DNA from: Pseudomonadota bacterium
GTDB taxonomy: Bacteria; Pseudomonadota; Alphaproteobacteria; Rhizobiales; Xanthobacteraceae
Length of the DNA: 21,220 nucleotides
Direction of reading: 5' to 3'
NCBI GenBank assembly: GCA_023449855.1
Contig: JAEXHR010000378.1
Span: 1 to 21,220 of the forward strand
Shown here: positions 15,245 through 21,220 of the stretch, piece by piece
How positions within the stretch are numbered: the stretch's first letter is position 1
How the letters are laid out: every line of letters begins with the position of its first letter
The notes under the pieces: model-generated
Told to the model about the DNA's origin: nothing
What the model saw: the letters and a program-made list of their open reading frames with translations, nothing else
The model's database searches: none
Made by a program: the position numbers and the translations under genes

Positions 15245-15394
15245 ATGGGACAAGAGATATTTTACGGGTTGGGTGCGGTCGTTTTGCTGATCGCGCTGAT
15301 TTACGGCGTATCCCAATATCGCAACCGGAACCGCGCGGCTGTTCGACGCGGCGATGAGGTGGTCGCGGACCGCTATCGACGCGACGAAACATAG
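15245..15394 (+). CDS. 49-aa single-pass membrane protein
   Basis: ATG at 15245, TAG at 15392-15394. One N-terminal hydrophobic segment (residues 5-22, IFYGLGAVVLLIALIYGV) is followed by a highly charged cytosolic tail ending RYRRDET. The positive residues right after the segment (QYRNRNR) predict an outside N-terminus with the tail in the cytoplasm. It starts 7 bases after the stop of the DUF2188-like gene with only a weak AGG in front, so translation may be coupled. I recall similar short proteins in Bradyrhizobium but no function. Confidence 0.7.
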   Translation: MGQEIFYGLGAVVLLIALIYGVSQYRNRNRAAVRRGDEVVADRYRRDET

Positions 15395-15555
15395 TTTGAC
15401 ACTCCGCGTCGCCGTTGGCACCAACTTCGCGCTTCGTTCCCAACGGATTGCAATATTTTTTCATTCGCGTGATTGTACACATGTGTGGCGAAGAAGTGAC
15501 GGTACTAGGGCTGCGAAGCCCCTAAGGTCTGCCCTTGATTCAACGGGAGACCATC

Positions 15556-16203
15556 ATGAAAAAGTACCTTCTTGCTTCAGCCGCACTCGCGGTTCTGGGC
15601 GCCACCTCGGCATCAGCCGCCGATCTTGCCGCCCGGCCATACACTAAAGCTCCGATGGCCGCTCCGGCACTGGTGTACAACTGGACCGGCTTCTATCTCG
15701 GCGGTCATGTCGGTGGCGGCTTCCGCGGCAACTCCGACAACCTCGTCGGCGGCGGCAGCGATGGGCGCTTCCTTGGCGGCGGCCAGATCGGTTGGGACAC
15801 GCAGTTTAACGGCAACTGGGTTTTCGGTCTGGAAGCCAACTACTCGTTCCTCGACACCAGCAGCAGCTTTGCGAACCGTGGCTTGGGGTCGGTAACCGGT
15901 CGCTTGGGTTACGCCTGGGGCCCGACCCTGCTTTACGTAAAGGGCGGTTACGGTTGGGCTGACTCCCGCTTCACCAACGGCTTCACCGGTGACGCTGGCC
16001 GCAACGGCTACACCGTCGGCGGTGGTCTCGAATATCTGTTCACCCAGAACTGGTCGGGCAAGATCGAGTACCAGTACTACGATTTTGGCACCACGACCTT
16101 CCTGACCCCGACCACCGCGATCGTCGGCGCGTTCCGCAATGACGAACACACCATCAAGGCGGGCCTGAACTACCGCTTCAACTGGGGCGCTACCGCGTTC
16201 TAA
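15556..16203 (+). CDS. Outer-membrane beta-barrel protein (Omp25/Omp31-like porin family)
   Basis: 215 aa. Signal peptide MKKYLLASAALAVLGATSASA (cleavage after residue 21), then an 8-stranded barrel of the Brucella Omp25/Omp31 and Bradyrhizobium type: WTGFYLGGHVGGG after a short proline-rich linker, alternating aromatic strands (GFRGNSDN, FGLEANYSF, YVKGGYGWA) and the C-terminal strand HTIKAGLNYRF with a late phenylalanine, as used for barrel insertion. GGGAG (15545-15549) serves ATG 15556. The family is abundant and structural; pore function is doubtful for most. The upstream 161 bases hold a perfect ACACATGTGT palindrome (15477-15486) and an imperfect hairpin (15507-15525). A bidirectional terminator follows. 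Confidence 0.95.
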   Translation: MKKYLLASAALAVLGATSASAADLAARPYTKAPMAAPALVYNWTGFYLGGHVGGGFRGNSDNLVGGGSDGRFLGGGQIGWDTQFNGNWVFGLEANYSFLDTSSSFANRGLGSVTGRLGYAWGPTLLYVKGGYGWADSRFTNGFTGDAGRNGYTVGGGLEYLFTQNWSGKIEYQYYDFGTTTFLTPTTAIVGAFRNDEHTIKAGLNYRFNWGATAF

Positions 16204-16222
16204 GAAGTACGCTCTGAATGAC

Positions 16223-16249
16223 AAAGGGCCGGCAAAAGCCGGCCCTTTT
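16223..16249. terminator. Bidirectional intrinsic terminator
   Basis: Stem AAAGGGCCGGC (16223-16233), AAAA loop, stem GCCGGCCCTTT (16238-16248) and further T residues. It lies between the convergent beta-barrel gene (ends 16203) and the 69-aa exported-protein gene (ends 16283), and has T-rich sequence on either strand. Confidence 0.88.
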
Positions 16250-16282
16250 ACTTTTTGCGTCGGCGTATTGGGCGTCGGTTAT

Positions 16283-16492
16283 CTATTTCGTCCCGCCACC
16301 TGCCGAGCTGGCAGATCCCTTGGCGGAGCTTGCTGGGCTGTTCTTGCCGCTCATCGAGTTGGCACTATTCGTTCCGCCAGCCTTGCCGCTCATCATTTTC
16401 GACGTCGATTTGCGTGGCTTGGCATCCGCCACACTCGCGGTCAGCCCAGATGCGATCGTCGCGACGGCGAGAACCGAGAGAAATTTCTTCAT
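16283..16492 (-). CDS. 69-aa exported Ser/Gly/Lys-rich protein
   Basis: Signal peptide MKKFLSVLAVATIASGLTAS ending VADA before KPRKS, then about 45 residues of Ser, Gly, Ala, Asn, Lys and Thr with several MSGK-like segments, without aromatic residues or Cys. It should be unstructured and positively charged in the periplasm. AAGGA lies 8 bases before ATG 16492. An exact EcfG-type promoter precedes it in the gap after the ClpP-like gene, so it has its own stress-controlled transcript. Composition groups it with the exported proteins at 14403 and 17532. Confidence 0.85.
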   Translation of the reverse strand: MKKFLSVLAVATIASGLTASVADAKPRKSTSKMMSGKAGGTNSANSMSGKNSPASSAKGSASSAGGGTK

Positions 16493-16520
16493 TGTCGGCT
16501 TCCTTGTTATGTTGGCGTTG

Positions 16521-16545
16521 AACCAGGTCTCGCCAGCAAGGTTCC
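16521..16545 (-). promoter_or_regulatory. EcfG-type promoter of the 69-aa exported protein
   Basis: On the minus strand GGAAC (16545-16541), 16 bases, GGTT (16524-16521) then C. It lies in the 60-base gap between the ClpP-like gene stop and this gene. Confidence 0.8.
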
Positions 16546-16552
16546 GCCGACC

Positions 16553-17122
16553 TCACAGAACGGCTTCGATCAGCCCCCGCTTCTGCGCTTCTTGAGCTTC
16601 GAGATACCAGTTGCTGGGCGCGTTGCTGATCACCTCGTCGATCGATATTTGCGACCCGCGCACGAGGTTCTCAAATCCCTCATTTTGAATGGCAATCGAG
16701 CATTCGATCTCATTCAGCGTAGCCTTGACGCTGGCCAGACAGGTGGTCAGCGGACCGTCGATGGCGAGCGTCTTCGACAATTTGCGTTCGTGGATCATCA
16801 GACGGCTACCGCGCGTCACATATCGGTTTTCCCGTGCGAAGAAGCTCATGAAGGTCACGCCCGCAGAATAGATCGCGGCCTTGCCAAGGAAGACAAACCT
16901 GCGGTTCGGCGACATCTCCGAATTGAAACGAATATCCTCGCCCATCATGCGCGCGACTTCCGGATCGCCGCCAAGGGTTGATAATTCGACCACGACGAGA
17001 TCCCGATCCTTGGCCGCATCGAGTTGACCACGGAAGGCTTGATACATCTGGTGATCCACGACGCCCGAGATCAAGACCGCCGGCGAACTGAAGTCCGCCG
17101 GCTGCAGCGTTGTGGTGATCAT
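16553..17122 (-). CDS. ClpP-like serine protease fold protein
   Basis: 189 aa, ClpP/crotonase fold without signal peptide. The nucleophile site is Ser86 in AIYSAGVTFM and the histidine is His111 in LMIHERK, matching the order in ClpP. Aligning the C-terminal EAQEAQKRGLIEAVL to the ClpP SAPEAVEYGLVD region puts Asn167 where the third triad residue (Asp) should be; this hand alignment is ungapped and needs a structure check. STLGGDP matches the usual nucleotide-independent loop of the fold. The ATG at 17122 has only CAGG directly before it, so the start is not certain. A perfect EcfG-type promoter lies 41 bases upstream. It could be a self-compartmentalised peptidase or an inactive relative. 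Confidence 0.85.
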   Translation of the reverse strand: MITTTLQPADFSSPAVLISGVVDHQMYQAFRGQLDAAKDRDLVVVELSTLGGDPEVARMMGEDIRFNSEMSPNRRFVFLGKAAIYSAGVTFMSFFARENRYVTRGSRLMIHERKLSKTLAIDGPLTTCLASVKATLNEIECSIAIQNEGFENLVRGSQISIDEVISNAPSNWYLEAQEAQKRGLIEAVL

Positions 17123-17163
17123 CCTGAAAAATCCATCTTTTAAAAGCCGGCTCGTCGGCCTTG

Positions 17164-17188
17164 AACGAAGTTTCCGAAATGGAGTTCC
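17164..17188 (-). promoter_or_regulatory. EcfG-type promoter of the ClpP-like gene
   Basis: On the minus strand GGAAC (17188-17184), 16 bases, CGTT (17167-17164) then CA. Exact consensus match, in the 85-base gap upstream of the gene. Confidence 0.85.
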
Positions 17189-17207
17189 ACTCCGTTAGAA
17201 GCTCTTG

Positions 17208-17360
17208 CTACTCGAGCGGCCTGTCATCCTCGGTCGGCGGCTCGGCTTTCGGCGTGCAAATGTCGCCGTCGTCTTCAGATTCCTGGCCCATTTCTCTTTC
17301 TGACCTCGGCTCAGGCTTCAAATCATCGACGATCAGAGACTGCGTTTTGCGTAGGATCAC
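17208..17360 (-). CDS. 50-aa acidic small protein
   Basis: GTG at 17360 to TAG at 17210-17208. The product is very acidic and proline-rich (LIVDDLKPEPRSEREMG, later ESEDDGD and PPTEDDRPLE), so probably unstructured. GGGAGG lies 7 bases before the GTG, an excellent ribosome-binding site. An in-frame ATG at 17375 would add five residues, but then the GGGAGG would be inside the gene. An EcfG-type site lies just upstream. No homologue is recalled. The 78-codon frame on the opposite strand (17161-17397) lacks these signals. Confidence 0.7.
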   Translation of the reverse strand: MILRKTQSLIVDDLKPEPRSEREMGQESEDDGDICTPKAEPPTEDDRPLE

Positions 17361-17389
17361 GTCGGAACCTCCCATTTTTCCGGTGGCGA

Positions 17390-17415
17390 AACGCTAAAAG
17401 GTCAGATGACGTTCC
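17390..17415 (-). promoter_or_regulatory. EcfG-type promoter of the 50-aa gene (N17 spacer)
   Basis: On the minus strand GGAAC (17415-17411), 17 bases, CGTT (17393-17390) then T. The extra spacer base is within the range reported for EcfG promoters. Confidence 0.65.
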
Positions 17416-17485
17416 TCCGTCCGCAAAACGATTTTCTACGCTTCTAATTCTTCTGCCGACGCTCCCCCTCAAGTGACCAACTCGC

Positions 17486-17510
17486 GGAACCTATCCGCCA
17501 AAGTTGCCTT
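17486..17510 (+). promoter_or_regulatory. Weak EcfG-like site before the 145-aa exported protein
   Basis: GGAAC (17486-17490), 16 bases, CCTT (17507-17510). The -10 is poor. Listed only because position and orientation fit the gene starting at 17532. Confidence 0.3.
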
Positions 17511-17531
17511 GTCGCGTTCAAGGAGGCCATC

Positions 17532-17969
17532 ATGCGCGCCAAACTCGTTGTAGCCCTAACCGCATCAATCATTGCTATGTCAGCGCCAGCCTGGTGTCAG
17601 GGCGGCGGCTCTGGAGGCAGTAGCGGCTCCGGCGCTGGAGGAGCAGCCAGCGGTGGCTCAACAGGAAACTCGGGACCGAGTGGCAACGCCGGCGCGTCGG
17701 ATGCCGCCCCCTCCAAGCCCAGTACGCGCGAAAATGGCTCCAACGACAGGAAAGCTGTGCCTTCGCCATCCGCGACAAGCACTTCGTCGAGTTCGCCGTC
17801 ATATGGACAGACACCGGCCGGCGCGGCGGCAACCAAGTCGATGGGCAGTACCAGCACCGGCGTTATGATCAATCCAAACGCCGCACCTCCGTCGTCAGAT
17901 AACGGCAACGCAAGTGTAGCTCCGGCGGGACGGCTCGGAGACAAGACGCCAAGTCGAGACGCACGCTGA
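17532..17969 (+). CDS. 145-aa exported Gly/Ser-rich disordered protein
   Basis: Signal peptide MRAKLVVALTASIIAMSAPA, cleavage probably near WCQGGG; the Cys there does not form a lipobox. About 120 residues follow, made mainly of Gly, Ser, Ala, Pro, Asn and Thr, starting with a GGGSGGSSGSG run and carrying longer Ser/Thr/Pro blocks. It should be disordered. AAGGAGG (17520-17526) gives ATG 17532 an excellent ribosome-binding site. The three exported proteins at 14403, 16283 and 17532 share this design but no clear sequence repeat. No terminator is obvious in the 279-bp gap downstream (17970-18248), where I see no gene. Confidence 0.82.
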   Translation: MRAKLVVALTASIIAMSAPAWCQGGGSGGSSGSGAGGAASGGSTGNSGPSGNAGASDAAPSKPSTRENGSNDRKAVPSPSATSTSSSSPSYGQTPAGAAATKSMGSTSTGVMINPNAAPPSSDNGNASVAPAGRLGDKTPSRDAR

Positions 17970-18248
17970 TGAGCAACGTGTGCGCAGCGCTAAACTAAGC
18001 GGGTCAGCGGACGGACCGAAACGCCGAAAATGTTTCGTCTAATCGCGCCGCTTGATCTGGCACACCCTCATGCGCCTCGGCTCTATGCGGCGGTAGCCCC
18101 CGCCTCACCTGATTTGGTGAAGCTATTCGATCACATGCGCTAGCAACTATAGCGTGGCTCTGCAGTGGGTCTGGTAGCGGACAGACGCACCACACTGGCC
18201 AATGTAGACGAAAGTCCAGATCCGCCATAACAATTATAAGAGTGCACT

Positions 18249-18431
18249 GTGTCGACGACGAGCCTTGTTCCGTGCCCATCTTGCAGCCAGCGGCGCGACC
18301 TCCTTGCAATCAAGCGCGATCCTGAAGGCAGGGGCGAAGTGCGTTCCTTCCGGTGCGGAGCGTGCGACGAGACTATCCGCTATCTGTTCCGAGGTCGGGA
18401 TGAGCCGATCATTCTCGATCGAAAGTCGTGA
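18249..18431 (+). CDS. 60-aa zinc-ribbon-like protein
   Basis: GTG at 18249, TGA at 18429-18431. Two CxxC pairs at Cys9/Cys12 (VPCPSCSQRRDLL) and Cys36/Cys39 (FRCGACDETIRYLF), 23 residues apart, form a probable zinc ribbon, with GRDEPIILDRKS at the end. Small ribbons like this bind zinc and often DNA, RNA or protein; the target is unknown. AAGAG lies 6 bases before the start. The opposite-strand frame (18004-18309) lacks any such motif. No EcfG site is seen upstream. Confidence 0.65.
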   Translation: MSTTSLVPCPSCSQRRDLLAIKRDPEGRGEVRSFRCGACDETIRYLFRGRDEPIILDRKS

Positions 18432-19080
18432 GGCGAAGCGGCTAGCGGATTTAGGATGACCTTCATTCCTTTTAGTACAGCCCGGTCAGGAATGCTGCCC
18501 TATCAGCGCGATCTCACCCGTGGCGGAGTGACAGCGACGCTGGGCGGGCGAAAGCGAAGAGATCGCCGATCGTAGGCCGCTCGCGCAGTACCGCATGCAA
18601 AGCTAGCGTGATCGAGAACCAAAATCAGCTTCTTCACGTATGTCCTCGTTTTCGAACCTTTATGTCAGCCCGCAGAACCTGTGCGGAGCTCGAAGTTTGA
18701 AGACCTGCACTCTGCTGCTCACTTCTACAGGCAGATCAATCGTCGTGCTTCTGCTGCGAACGCCATCGTGAAGACAACACATCCGCGACGTGCTGGGGGG
18801 CGACGTTAAATCAGCAGACACACAGGGTTTGGTAAAAAACAGCGAAGACACCCTTTATAGCACCCCCGCTATGTCCGCTTTGCGCCAAGAGTGGCCGTAA
18901 TTGTCCTGCTGATATGTATTGGACGCCCCCTACTCCATGGCGGATGAGACACATATCGTTTAAATGCAATTCGTTGCATCGATCTGTTGTTTGGAATTTT
19001 GTGATCTATCCCGTCTCGTCAAATTGAGAAGATCTGCATAAGGCCGCCTTCCCTTTTGTCACAACGAGGGAAGCGTGAAC
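18432..19080. other. Intergenic region before the phosphatase (649 bp)
   Basis: I find no convincing gene. The stretch about 18490-18590, read on the minus strand, gives short open pieces that could be a decayed gene, but nothing recognisable. The right end has an AT-richer stretch (about 18960-19030) that probably carries the phosphatase promoter. I see no clear tRNA, CRISPR or long repeat. Confidence 0.4.
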
Positions 19081-19779
19081 ATGTCCTCACGGTTTTATGC
19101 GATCGGCGATGTACACGGTCGATCAGATCTTCTTGCCTGCATGATCCAGTTTGTCGAAAACCATGCCAGGATTACTGGCCAAGAACCACGCGTTATCTTT
19201 CTCGGCGATATCGTAGACAGAGGACCTGACAGCCGCGGCGCAATTGATATCGTTCTCGATACAATCGACCGCTGGCCCAACAGCAGGTTCATTCTCGGCA
19301 ATCACGACGAGATGTTCCTGAAATCCGTCACAGATCCGAGCAACACGCGCGTACTTCAGAACTGGTGCTACAACGGAGGAGCGACCACGCTCGCATCATA
19401 TTTCGGTCCTCATGACGAGTTCTTTCCTGATGAGGTCGCTTCGATCGGACGGGAATTTCCTCGTCACATCGAGTTAATCAAGAATGCCTCGATCATTGAA
19501 ACAGTCGGGCGGTACGCCTTCGTGCACGCCGGAATTGATCCCAAGACCTCGCTATTTGAGCAAAAGACGAAGAATTGTCTGTGGATCCGAGATGAGTTCC
19601 TTGATCATATCGGCCCACTCTCGCACACGATCGTACATGGGCATACGATCATCGAAGGATCGCGCCCCATCGTAACCGAGAACCGGATTTCCCTCGACAC
19701 GGGCGCCTATTGTTCGGCGTCATCGCCTCTGAGACCAAATGAGGGACTTCACGAAAGGAGGATTTCTGGTTCATCGTAG
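19081..19779 (+). CDS. PP1-like metallophosphoesterase (Ser/Thr phosphatase / ApaH family), 3' end replaced by IS
   Basis: 232 aa, of which residues 1-210 are native. The metallophosphoesterase motifs are intact: GDVHGR (Asp10, His12), GDIVDRGPDS (Asp43, Asp46), GNHDE (Asn74, His75), FVHAG (His149) and VHGHT (His186, His188). After ISLDTGAY at residue 210 the frame enters the inverted repeat of the IS element at 19711, and the last 22 residues (starting CSASSPL) come from the IS. The family normally continues with one more core strand, so the protein is truncated by a short C-terminal piece and may or may not fold. GAGGGAAG (19066-19073) fits ATG 19081; a GTG at 19075 is too close to it. Confidence 0.88.
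   Translation: MSSRFYAIGDVHGRSDLLACMIQFVENHARITGQEPRVIFLGDIVDRGPDSRGAIDIVLDTIDRWPNSRFILGNHDEMFLKSVTDPSNTRVLQNWCYNGGATTLASYFGPHDEFFPDEVASIGREFPRHIELIKNASIIETVGRYAFVHAGIDPKTSLFEQKTKNCLWIRDEFLDHIGPLSHTIVHGHTIIEGSRPIVTENRISLDTGAYCSASSPLRPNEGLHERRISGSS
19711..19736 (+). repeat. Left terminal inverted repeat of the IS3-family element
   Basis: Begins TGTTCG and ends TGAGACC. It matches the reverse complement of 21195-21220 at 19 of 26 positions, with the mismatches mainly in the middle. Confidence 0.88.
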
Positions 19780-19794
19780 CCGTCAGGAGCGAAG

Positions 19795-20169
19795 ATGAAG
19801 CAGAAATCCGAACTGGGCAAAGCGCCCGCAGAACAAGTGCTAAAAGATATCCGGCGGCAGACGCGTCGGCAGTATTCGGCGGAAGAGAAGATCCGTATCG
19901 TGCTGGAAGGACTGCGCGGCGAGGAGAACATCTCCGAGCTGTGCCGCCGCGAAGGCATTGCCGCCTCGATGTATTACGGTTGGTCGAAGGAGTTTCTGGA
20001 GGCCGGCAAACGCCGCCTGGCGGGTGACACGGCCCGTTCCGCCACGTCCGGTGAGGTGAAAGACCTTCGCCGCGAAGCCTCCGAATTGAAGGAGGTGGTG
20101 GCCGACCTGACCCTGGAGAACCGCCTGCTCAAAAAAAGCATGAACGGGGCTGGGGAAAACGAGGCATGA
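19795..20169 (+). CDS. IS3-family transposase OrfA
   Basis: 124 aa. An N-terminal helix-turn-helix (RRQYSAEEKIRIVLEGLRGEE, then CRREGIAASMYYGWSKEF), typical of IS3 OrfA, is followed by a coiled coil (about residues 80-118, DLRREASELKEVVADLT and on) used for oligomerisation. The ATG at 19795 is preceded by AGGAG (19785-19789). It overlaps orfB by four bases (ATGA) and carries an A7 tract near its end. Confidence 0.95.
   Translation: MKQKSELGKAPAEQVLKDIRRQTRRQYSAEEKIRIVLEGLRGEENISELCRREGIAASMYYGWSKEFLEAGKRRLAGDTARSATSGEVKDLRREASELKEVVADLTLENRLLKKSMNGAGENEA
20131..20137 (+). other. A7 slippery tract, probable -1 frameshift site
   Basis: Seven A residues near the end of orfA, read AAA AAA AGC in frame. 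A shift of -1 here leads without a stop into the orfB frame, giving an OrfAB fusion, the usual IS3 transposase. Alternatively orfB is made by coupling at the ATGA overlap. Confidence 0.6.
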
Positions 20170-21146
20170 GGTATCCAGCATCCGAGAAATCCGAAATAAT
20201 CGCGCTGGTCGAGCAATCGCATCTGCCTGCCAGGCGCACGTTGGAAAAGCTCGGCATCCCGCGAGCCACCTTTTATAGATGGTACGATCGCTATCGCGAG
20301 GGTGGCATCGAGGCGCTGGCCGATCACCGCTCCAAGCCGGACCGGGTCTGGAATCGCATCCCGGACGATGTCCGCGGTCAGATCGTCGATCTGGCACTGG
20401 AACACCCCGAGCTGTCGCCGCGAGAGCTGGCGGTGCGCTTCACCGACGAGAGAAAATACTTTGTCTCCGAGGCTTCGGTCTATCGGCTGCTGAAGGCGCA
20501 CGACCTGATCACCAGCCCCGCCTATGTGGTGATCAAGGCGGCTAATGAGTTCAAGGACAAGACCACGGCGATCAACCAGCTTTGGCAGACCGACTTCACC
20601 TACCTCAAGATCACTGGCTGGGGCTGGTACTATCTATCGACGGTGCTCGACGACTTCTCTCGTTACATTGTGGCCTGGAGGCTTGGTCCCACCATGTGCG
20701 CCTCCGACGTCACGGCCACGCTCGATCAGGCGCTTGCCGCCTCAGGCCTGGACCACGTCAATATAAAGCAGCGGCCACGGCTTCTGAGCGACAACGGATC
20801 AAGTTACGTCGCGGAAGATCTGGCCACCTGGCTCAAGGGCAAGGATATGCAGCATGTGCGCGGTGCGCCGTATCATCCCCAGACCCAAGGCAAGATCGAG
20901 CGCTGGCATCAGACCTTGAAGAACCGCATCCTGCTCGAGAATTACCATTTACCGAGGGACCTCGAACGTCAGGTCAGCGGCTTCGTCGAACACTACAACC
21001 ATCACCGCTATCATGAGAGCATCGACAACCTCACGCCTGCGGATGTTTACTTCGGCCGAGCCGAAACCATCCTGACTGAGCGTGCGCGCATCAAACGTGA
21101 AACCATTGCAAACCGCCGCTTGCAGCATCGATTGCAAGCCGCTTAA
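20166..21146 (+). CDS. IS3-family transposase OrfB (DDE integrase core)
   Basis: 326 aa. A second helix-turn-helix region (ARRTLEKLGIPRATFYRW) and the HTH_21-like segment precede the rve integrase core. The catalytic triad is Asp143 (QTDFTYL), Asp209 (LSDNGSSY) and Glu245 (GKIERWHQTLK), with the IS3-typical spacing of 35 residues between the last two. The C-terminal part YNHHRYHESIDNLTPADVY is also typical. The frame is intact, so the element may still be active. Confidence 0.96.
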   Translation: MRYPASEKSEIIALVEQSHLPARRTLEKLGIPRATFYRWYDRYREGGIEALADHRSKPDRVWNRIPDDVRGQIVDLALEHPELSPRELAVRFTDERKYFVSEASVYRLLKAHDLITSPAYVVIKAANEFKDKTTAINQLWQTDFTYLKITGWGWYYLSTVLDDFSRYIVAWRLGPTMCASDVTATLDQALAASGLDHVNIKQRPRLLSDNGSSYVAEDLATWLKGKDMQHVRGAPYHPQTQGKIERWHQTLKNRILLENYHLPRDLERQVSGFVEHYNHHRYHESIDNLTPADVYFGRAETILTERARIKRETIANRRLQHRLQAA

Positions 21147-21194
21147 ACTTTAACCCTAGATGAGCCAGATCCTCCCTTCTCGAAATGCCTGAGC

Positions 21195-21220
21195 GGTCTC
21201 AAATTATCTGACGACGAACA
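21195..21220 (-). repeat. Right terminal inverted repeat of the IS3-family element
   Basis: Ends in ...GACGAACA, the reverse complement of which begins TGTTCGTCGTCA. It pairs with 19711-19736. The window ends on its outermost base. Confidence 0.88.

Larger units (their letters stand above)
19711..21220 (+). mobile_element. Complete IS3-family insertion sequence (1510 bp)
   Basis: Two overlapping frames (orfA 19795-20169, orfB 20166-21146) carry the IS3-type helix-turn-helix and DDE transposase. Terminal inverted repeats at 19711-19736 and 21195-21220 match at 19 of 26 positions and begin TG, as expected. The right end coincides with the last base of the window, so the target duplication cannot be checked. 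Its left end cuts the phosphatase gene after codon 210. The subgroup is not assigned. Confidence 0.92.

Noticed and set aside
15613..16224. 203-codon minus-strand frame opposite the beta-barrel gene
   Set aside because: Antisense to a gene with signal peptide and barrel strands; it would also run into the terminator.
16268..16981. 237-codon plus-strand frame opposite the 69-aa and ClpP-like genes
   Set aside because: It spans two minus-strand genes and an EcfG promoter and has no motif of its own.
18004..18309. 101-codon minus-strand frame
   Set aside because: No ribosome-binding site or domain; it overlaps the zinc-ribbon gene, which has paired CxxC motifs.
1..21220. CRISPR array, tRNA or rRNA genes, prophage or toxin-antitoxin pair
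   Set aside because: I looked for regular spaced repeats, cloverleaf-like ends and typical small two-gene toxin modules and found none that I could support.

Overview
The window looks like chromosome of an alphaproteobacterium of the Bradyrhizobium/Rhodopseudomonas/Afipia group (Nitrobacteraceae). The reasons are the high-GC codon use, a typical rhizobial small outer-membrane beta-barrel protein (15556-16203), many small proteins of a rhizobial type, and repeated promoter-like sites of the alphaproteobacterial general-stress sigma factor EcfG (GGAAC, 16-17 bases, then a GTT core). The genus is an inference; no rRNA or tRNA is present to fix it.

Layout. 1-2791: the 3' part of an FdhF/YdeP-type molybdopterin oxidoreductase, then an aldo/keto reductase. 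2864-7014: a UvrA-like ATPase that lacks the UvrB-binding domain, divergent from Ku (non-homologous end joining), which is followed by a DUF1810 protein. 7024-9452: exonuclease III translationally coupled to a conserved small protein, then a DUF892 ferritin-like protein divergent from a DUF2177 membrane protein and a small conserved protein. 9503-11908: a soluble hybrid histidine kinase with three PAS domains and a receiver. 12271-18431: many small genes, including a PilZ protein, a PPOX-fold stress protein, tiny membrane proteins, three exported Ser/Gly/Ala-rich proteins, the beta-barrel protein, a ClpP-like protein and a zinc-ribbon protein. 19081-21220: a PP1-like phosphatase gene cut by a complete 1510-bp IS3-family element whose right end is the last base of the window.

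Main result. Seven sites match GGAAC-N16-[C/G]GTT exactly, and each lies 20-45 bases upstream of a start codon in the correct orientation: uvrA-like, DUF892, DUF2177, the 106-aa protein, the PPOX-fold protein, the 69-aa exported protein and the ClpP-like protein. An eighth site has N17-CGTT. Four weaker ones precede ku, two further small genes and a third exported protein. The region therefore reads as a general-stress (PhyR-EcfG) regulon island combining DNA repair (UvrA-like, Ku, probably ExoIII), a ferritin-like protein and envelope or exported small proteins. EcfG, PhyR, NepR and LigD are not in the window. Function beyond family level is inference for most of the small genes.
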